Part shown: positions 60,114-64,000 of the stretch, in pieces
Position numbering within the stretch: the first letter of the stretch is position 1
Layout: each line of letters starts with the position of its first letter
Source of the DNA: JBEVJC01 sp040510375
GTDB taxonomy: Bacteria > Bacteroidota > Bacteroidia > Chitinophagales > Chitinophagaceae
DNA length: 64,000 nucleotides
Assembly (NCBI GenBank): GCA_040510375.1
Contig: JBEVJC010000018.1
Coordinates: 1-64,000, forward strand
Direction: 5' to 3'
Program-made: the position numbers and the translations under genes
Notes under the pieces: generated by a model
Told to the model about the DNA's origin: nothing
Databases searched by the model: none
What the model saw: the letters and a program-made list of their open reading frames with translations, nothing else

Positions 60114-62210
60114 TCAGGCTGCGGGGTTACGAACGAATTTCAGGATTTTACTATGCAGCTCTTCGGGTTTGAAGGGCTTTTGAACGAAGTCGTTGAAACC
60201 CCGTTCTTTCAGTAATACACCCATATTCTCAAAAGAGGCCGCGGTAAACGCGATAGCGGGTATTCCGGGTTGGCTTCGCCTTACTTCATTCAAAACCATA
60301 TACCCATCTTTTTCGGGCATTTCCAGATCGATCAGGAGGATATCATATTGTCCCCTGTTAAAAAGTTCAATGGCTTTCTGTCCGTCGGTAGCTTCAAAAA
60401 TTTCCAGATTCCATTTCTGGAGAAAGCGGCGTGCGATCATCATGTTCACCGGATTGTCTTCCGCAATCAGTACCCGGGCCCTGTTGAGTAAGGGCATCAG
60501 CATGGCAGTGTCCTCAATCAACGGTTTTTTCTCCACATACGTGTTCAGCGTGAGCATAAAATGGAAATGGCTTCCTTTATACAGTTCTGATTCGACTTTC
60601 AATTCGCCCTTATATAATTCAACCAGTTTTTTGCTGATGGAAAGTCCAAGGCCGCTGCCACCATATTTCCTGGTAGTAAGTACATCAGCCTGGTAGAAGC
60701 GTTCAAATACATGCGGTAGTTTTTTTGCTTCGATCCCGATACCGGTATCCCTTACGCTGAACTCTACTGTTGCCGCATCACTGCTGGCTGAAATGCAGGT
60801 CAGTTCCAGTGTGACAGTGCCACGATGGGTAAACTTAAGTGCATTTGACAGGAGGTTATGCAGGACCTGTCCCAGCCGTGTAGGATCAAATATAAATTTG
60901 CGGTCGAGCCGCGGATCCACTTTCACCACGAACGAAATATTTTTTGTGTTGAACTGGTTGTGGAAGATTGCCTCGATCCGGCTGATAAACAGTTTGAGGT
61001 TATTTGGTTTTTTTTCTATTTCAAGGCGGCCAGCATCAATCTTGTTTACATCGAGTACATCGTTGATCAGTTCAAGCATGTGTTCAGAAGAATACCTGAG
61101 TGTATTAAAATGTTCTTTCTGGACGGTCAGCATTTCTTCCTGGAGAAGCAGGTTGGTGGTACCAATGATACCATTGAGCGGTGTACGGAGTTCGTGGCTC
61201 ATATTGGAAACAAAACGTGCTTTTGAAAGGGCGGCTTCTTCTGCTTTGACCTTGGCATCGAGCAATGCTTCCTCCGCATTTTTGCGGTCGGTGATATCGA
61301 GCACACTGATTTTTTTCAGCTCCTGGTCCTGCACCTGGAACGGCGACACATATAATGCCCCTACAAAGTTCAGTCCCTGGCCCGTAATACATTTTACTTC
61401 GCCCTTCCAGGTTTCACTGCCGGGGAGGGTTACGGATCCGGGCAGTGGGTTGGAATTATATTGGCAAAGGATCCAGTGTTCCAGTGATGTGCCGATTAGC
61501 GCATTTTTATCCGGGGCAGAAAAAAGATCCACTGCCTGTTTGTTGCAGTTGAGTATGATCATATTCCGCTGGTCTACGATAAAGATGGCATCCAGTGAGG
61601 TGTTAAAGATGGTATCGAGGAAGAGTCGTTCCTGCAGCAGGCCGATCTCATTCTTTTTATTCTCCCTGATCACGATATAGGAGAAAAGGCAGCTGATGAC
61701 AAATGCAAATACACAGTTCAGGTAAAAGATACTGCGGTAATTATGGGATGCAAGATGTTGCAGGGTACTCAGTGGCGGGCTGATGGTAAACACCATCATG
61801 ATACTCACCAGCGAGATGATGATCGATGTGCGGAAGGCTGCCTGTTCATCATAGTTAAGGATGAAGGTCTGGCAAACAATAAACGGGAAAAGGAAGATAT
61901 AGGTACCGGAGTGCAGGCCTTCTACGTAACTGAGTCCGACGATCGCCATATTCACCAATGCCAGCAGACTGTATTTGGCAAGGTGGCGGCGATAGCTGTT
62001 GCGATGCAGCAGCAGGTAATTAACCAGTGAAAGGGCAAAGGAACCAAGGCATACAAAGGAACTCAGGTAAAGTCCGTTGAAGAACTTGAACAGGAATCCG
62101 CTCATGAAAAAAAAGGTCACACAAAGAAAGAACTGGTTGTACCGGATCGCAAACTTACGTTCTTCGAAAGTATAATTACTATTCAGGCTTCCATAAACGA
62201 ACTGGTCCAC
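60114..62210 (-). CDS. Hybrid sensor histidine kinase with membrane domain, PAS and receiver
   Basis: The 698-residue protein has six N-terminal helices (about 29-45, 49-68, 80-97, 101-120, 128-145, 160-182), a PAS domain (about 195-310, DTIFNTSLDAIFIVDQRNMI) and a HisKA domain with His339 in SNMSHELRTPLNGIIG. The ATPase domain has N box LHNLLSNALKFTH, DTGIGI and GGSGLGLSI. A C-terminal receiver follows (VLIAEDNPVN, Asp in LLIDLEMPEKDG, Lys in FVQKPFKPEE). With its receiver at the end it needs an HPt protein to pass phosphate on. A candidate HPt gene and LytTR regulator lie divergently 180 bp away. Confidence 0.93.
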   Translation of the reverse strand: MDQFVYGSLNSNYTFEERKFAIRYNQFFLCVTFFFMSGFLFKFFNGLYLSSFVCLGSFALSLVNYLLLHRNSYRRHLAKYSLLALVNMAIVGLSYVEGLHSGTYIFLFPFIVCQTFILNYDEQAAFRTSIIISLVSIMMVFTISPPLSTLQHLASHNYRSIFYLNCVFAFVISCLFSYIVIRENKKNEIGLLQERLFLDTIFNTSLDAIFIVDQRNMIILNCNKQAVDLFSAPDKNALIGTSLEHWILCQYNSNPLPGSVTLPGSETWKGEVKCITGQGLNFVGALYVSPFQVQDQELKKISVLDITDRKNAEEALLDAKVKAEEAALSKARFVSNMSHELRTPLNGIIGTTNLLLQEEMLTVQKEHFNTLRYSSEHMLELINDVLDVNKIDAGRLEIEKKPNNLKLFISRIEAIFHNQFNTKNISFVVKVDPRLDRKFIFDPTRLGQVLHNLLSNALKFTHRGTVTLELTCISASSDAATVEFSVRDTGIGIEAKKLPHVFERFYQADVLTTRKYGGSGLGLSISKKLVELYKGELKVESELYKGSHFHFMLTLNTYVEKKPLIEDTAMLMPLLNRARVLIAEDNPVNMMIARRFLQKWNLEIFEATDGQKAIELFNRGQYDILLIDLEMPEKDGYMVLNEVRRSQPGIPAIAFTAASFENMGVLLKERGFNDFVQKPFKPEELHSKILKFVRNPAA

Positions 62211-62391
62211 GTGGCGGCGCAGGAAACGTGCCGGGGGGAATATGGGACGAATTGCGGTATTTGAGCTGGCTTTCAGGGGTAATTGATATTGGATATCACT
62301 ATAACGTCTGTTAAAGTAGCTTATTTTACTTTGTTGTTCCCGTAACGGGTAATATTTTTAGCTGTTCAACGTTTGATCTGTTATCCAACTT

Positions 62392-62766
62392 ATGAAATAC
62401 TGCTTTTCTGCTCAATTGGACCTGGCTAAACTCCAGGAATTTTATGATGGTGATCCCCGTTTGGCGGTAGGTGTATTTGAGGCCTTCGTTCAGGAAACGG
62501 TTACTGCCCTTCCCCATCTGGACCAGCTTTATTTAGCGGATAATGTAGCAGAGCTCAGGAGGCTGGTTCACAAGATCAAGCCGGGGTTCCTCTACGTGGG
62601 ACTTACATCCCTGTATGAAAAGCTGAATGAGCTGGAGTTGGTTTGTGAGCAGGCGGACCAGGGGGCGGGAATCGGTAGCATTTTCGGGGATCTTTCACAA
62701 AAGCTGAAAACGGAGATACCCTGGGTGGAAAATGAATTGCTGAGGTTAAAACTGAATGTTCAATAA
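62392..62766 (+). CDS. Histidine phosphotransfer (HPt) protein
   Basis: A 124-residue single-domain HPt protein. The four-helix HPt motif has phospho-accepting His60 in RRLVHKIKPGFLYVGL, a variant of AHxLKGxxxxxG with Pro in place of Gly. The first helix LAKLQEFYDGDPRLAVGVFE is also family-typical. It lies 5 bp before the LytTR regulator and opposite the hybrid kinase, suggesting it carries phosphate from the kinase's receiver to the regulator. Confidence 0.86.
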   Translation: MKYCFSAQLDLAKLQEFYDGDPRLAVGVFEAFVQETVTALPHLDQLYLADNVAELRRLVHKIKPGFLYVGLTSLYEKLNELELVCEQADQGAGIGSIFGDLSQKLKTEIPWVENELLRLKLNVQ

Positions 62767-62771
62767 ATTCT

Positions 62772-63491
62772 ATGAAGGCTCCACTTATAAAAGGTATTCT
62801 TATTGATGACGACCAGGTTTCCCTGGCCATACTGGAGAATTACTGTCTCAAATCAGGTCGGGTAACCGTGGCAGGTAAATTCAGCGATCCGGCAGAAGCA
62901 ATAGTTTACCTGAGATCAAATATGGTAGACCTCATTTTCCTTGATGTGGAAATGCCCGGCATCACGGGTTTTGAACTGATGGACCAGCTTACCTATTCTC
63001 CGAGGATCATCCTGACAACTTCAAAAACGGATTATGCGTTTACAGCGTTCCAGTATGAGGTGGCGGGTTACCTGAAGAAACCGGTGACCTACGACCGGTT
63101 CATCCGTTCAGTTGGTAAAATCTCCGAGGATCTTGCAACCCAGGCTCCTGTTGCACCGGAGAAGGAAAAGGGCAGCCAGAGTAATGATATTTTTATCCGT
63201 TCTGACGGAAAGCTAATCAGGCTTTCACTCGATGAGATCCTGTATGTGGAGTGTATTGGTGATTATGTAAGGTATGTGACCTCCGACAAAAAGATTGTAT
63301 CACATGCCACGATGAAGGGTATCCAGGAAAAGCTGGATCCCGATAACTTTTTGAAAGTGCACCGTTCTTTTATAGTCAATACGCGGAAGATTAAGGATAT
63401 CCAGGATAATAACCTGGTTATTAATGGAAACCTGATTCCAATCAGTCGCGCCCACAAGGCAGAAGTTTTGCAGCGCCTGCGTATTGTTTAA
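62772..63491 (+). CDS. LytTR-type response regulator
   Basis: A 239-residue regulator. The receiver has Asp12-Asp13-Asp14 and phospho-acceptor Asp58 in LIFLDVEMPGITG, with Lys in GYLKKPV. The C-terminal LytTR DNA-binding domain runs from about 140 to 237 (IFIRSDGKLIRLSLDEILYV, ECIGDYVRY, FLKVHRSFIVNTRKI, LIPISRAHKAEV). It is cotranscribed with the HPt gene. Predicted output of the phosphorelay; targets unknown. Confidence 0.92.
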   Translation: MKAPLIKGILIDDDQVSLAILENYCLKSGRVTVAGKFSDPAEAIVYLRSNMVDLIFLDVEMPGITGFELMDQLTYSPRIILTTSKTDYAFTAFQYEVAGYLKKPVTYDRFIRSVGKISEDLATQAPVAPEKEKGSQSNDIFIRSDGKLIRLSLDEILYVECIGDYVRYVTSDKKIVSHATMKGIQEKLDPDNFLKVHRSFIVNTRKIKDIQDNNLVINGNLIPISRAHKAEVLQRLRIV

Positions 63492-64000
63492 ACCCATTTT
63501 ACCAAAAACCGAGGGAATTCTCCCGAATTCCGAAGGATAATGACCAACTACCGAAAATCCCGAAAGTCCGGCATCCCGCATTATACATTTGTTGTGTTGA
63601 GAGACTACGAATCGATTCAGCACCTTTTCCATCTCTCAGTTCTTTCCAGAATTCACCCAGTCCCGGGTAACAGAACCGAACCAGTTTTGAAACTCCGGGA
63701 AGATTTTGGAAAGACAGGTTTTGAAAACACGACCTTACAAGCCATCATCCAATTCCATTGAGGGGAATGGTCCCTGTTAAAAAGGACCAGTTTCTTGAAG
63801 ACCAAAAGATTTCAATGATGAATGTTTAACCTCATGATCCATTGAAACCGATCCGACACCCGATGAAGACCGAACCGATCCTTTGAAAACTGAACGATCC
63901 AATGTCAACCACAACGAAGAAAATTGACCGTCCAGGTGTCCAGTATCCTGTTTAGGCGAAAGCCAGGCAGCGTGAAAAACCGGGAATCCAGTAAACATCG
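63492..64000. other. 509-bp region at the window end with no supported gene
   Basis: Short frames exist on both strands but none has protein character. The stretch has repeated short words such as ccgaatt, gaccg, accgatcc and gaaaac, densest at 63835-63905, and a palindromic ggaattc near 63513. It may be promoter and spacer DNA for a gene beyond the window, or a decayed sequence. Confidence 0.4.

Noticed and set aside
60793..61680. 295-residue plus-strand frame inside the hybrid kinase gene
   Set aside because: Serine/arginine-rich shadow antisense to a fully motif-supported kinase.

Overview
The window comes from a member of the Bacteroidota, most likely the Chitinophagaceae. The evidence is the TTTG / TAnnTTTG promoter type, start codons without Shine-Dalgarno sequences, and lineage-typical families: the PorD (DUF4835) type IX secretion protein, GLPGLI, DUF4296, DUF1573, DUF4254, a fused alpha-beta branched-chain E1, Bacteroidota-type omega, and many HisKA_3/NarL pairs. 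No plasmid or phage backbone, insertion sequence or CRISPR array was seen. It reads as chromosome with one clearly accessory segment.

Layout. 0-9 kb is core: the end of rpsF, recJ, a polyprenyl synthase broken by a frameshift in a homopolymer, an OmpA-family outer-membrane protein, then the bamD-rpoZ-coaBC-porD-DUF4296 operon. 9-10.4 kb encodes the two subunits of a 3-oxoacid CoA-transferase. 10.4-21.2 kb is a signalling and surface region. It holds two parallel sets of 7TM protein, sensor-poor histidine kinase and NarL-type regulator, an orphan NarL regulator with a methyltransferase, and a trio of small secreted protein, GLPGLI protein and TonB-receptor-like protein. About 12.3-17.5 kb of this is visibly AT-rich.

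21-34 kb has uronate catabolism (kduD, kduI), a tRNA-Met, an AraC regulator, an M81-type lipoprotein, an aminotransferase, twin DUF1573 proteins, a branched-chain E1, PhzF, DCC, YebC, and a three-gene operon that looks like a toxin-antitoxin-chaperone system. 35-46 kb is transport and envelope: an amino-acid permease, a dicarboxylate symporter, DedA, MFS, DUF4254 plus a GT9 glycosyltransferase, a truncated sigma/anti-sigma pair, an Uup-type ABC-F protein and a J-domain protein. 46.5-64 kb holds a repeat-rich secreted protein, ABC exporters, an oxidoreductase cluster, an MscS channel, a CvpA-CAP fusion, a NatAB-like transporter and a hybrid kinase/HPt/LytTR phosphorelay.

The best candidate for an undescribed system is at 10.4-17.5 kb: [short ORF] - [7TM protein] - [one-TM HisKA_3 kinase] - [NarL regulator], present twice in the same order. 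In the first copy a 21-residue ORF is followed by a strong terminator hairpin that runs directly into the TTG start of the 7TM gene, and an array of an 18-bp repeated motif lies upstream. I infer peptide- or membrane-sensing two-component signalling in which the 7TM protein is the sensor. The second clear candidate is the toxin-antitoxin-SecB-like operon at 33.4-34.8 kb.
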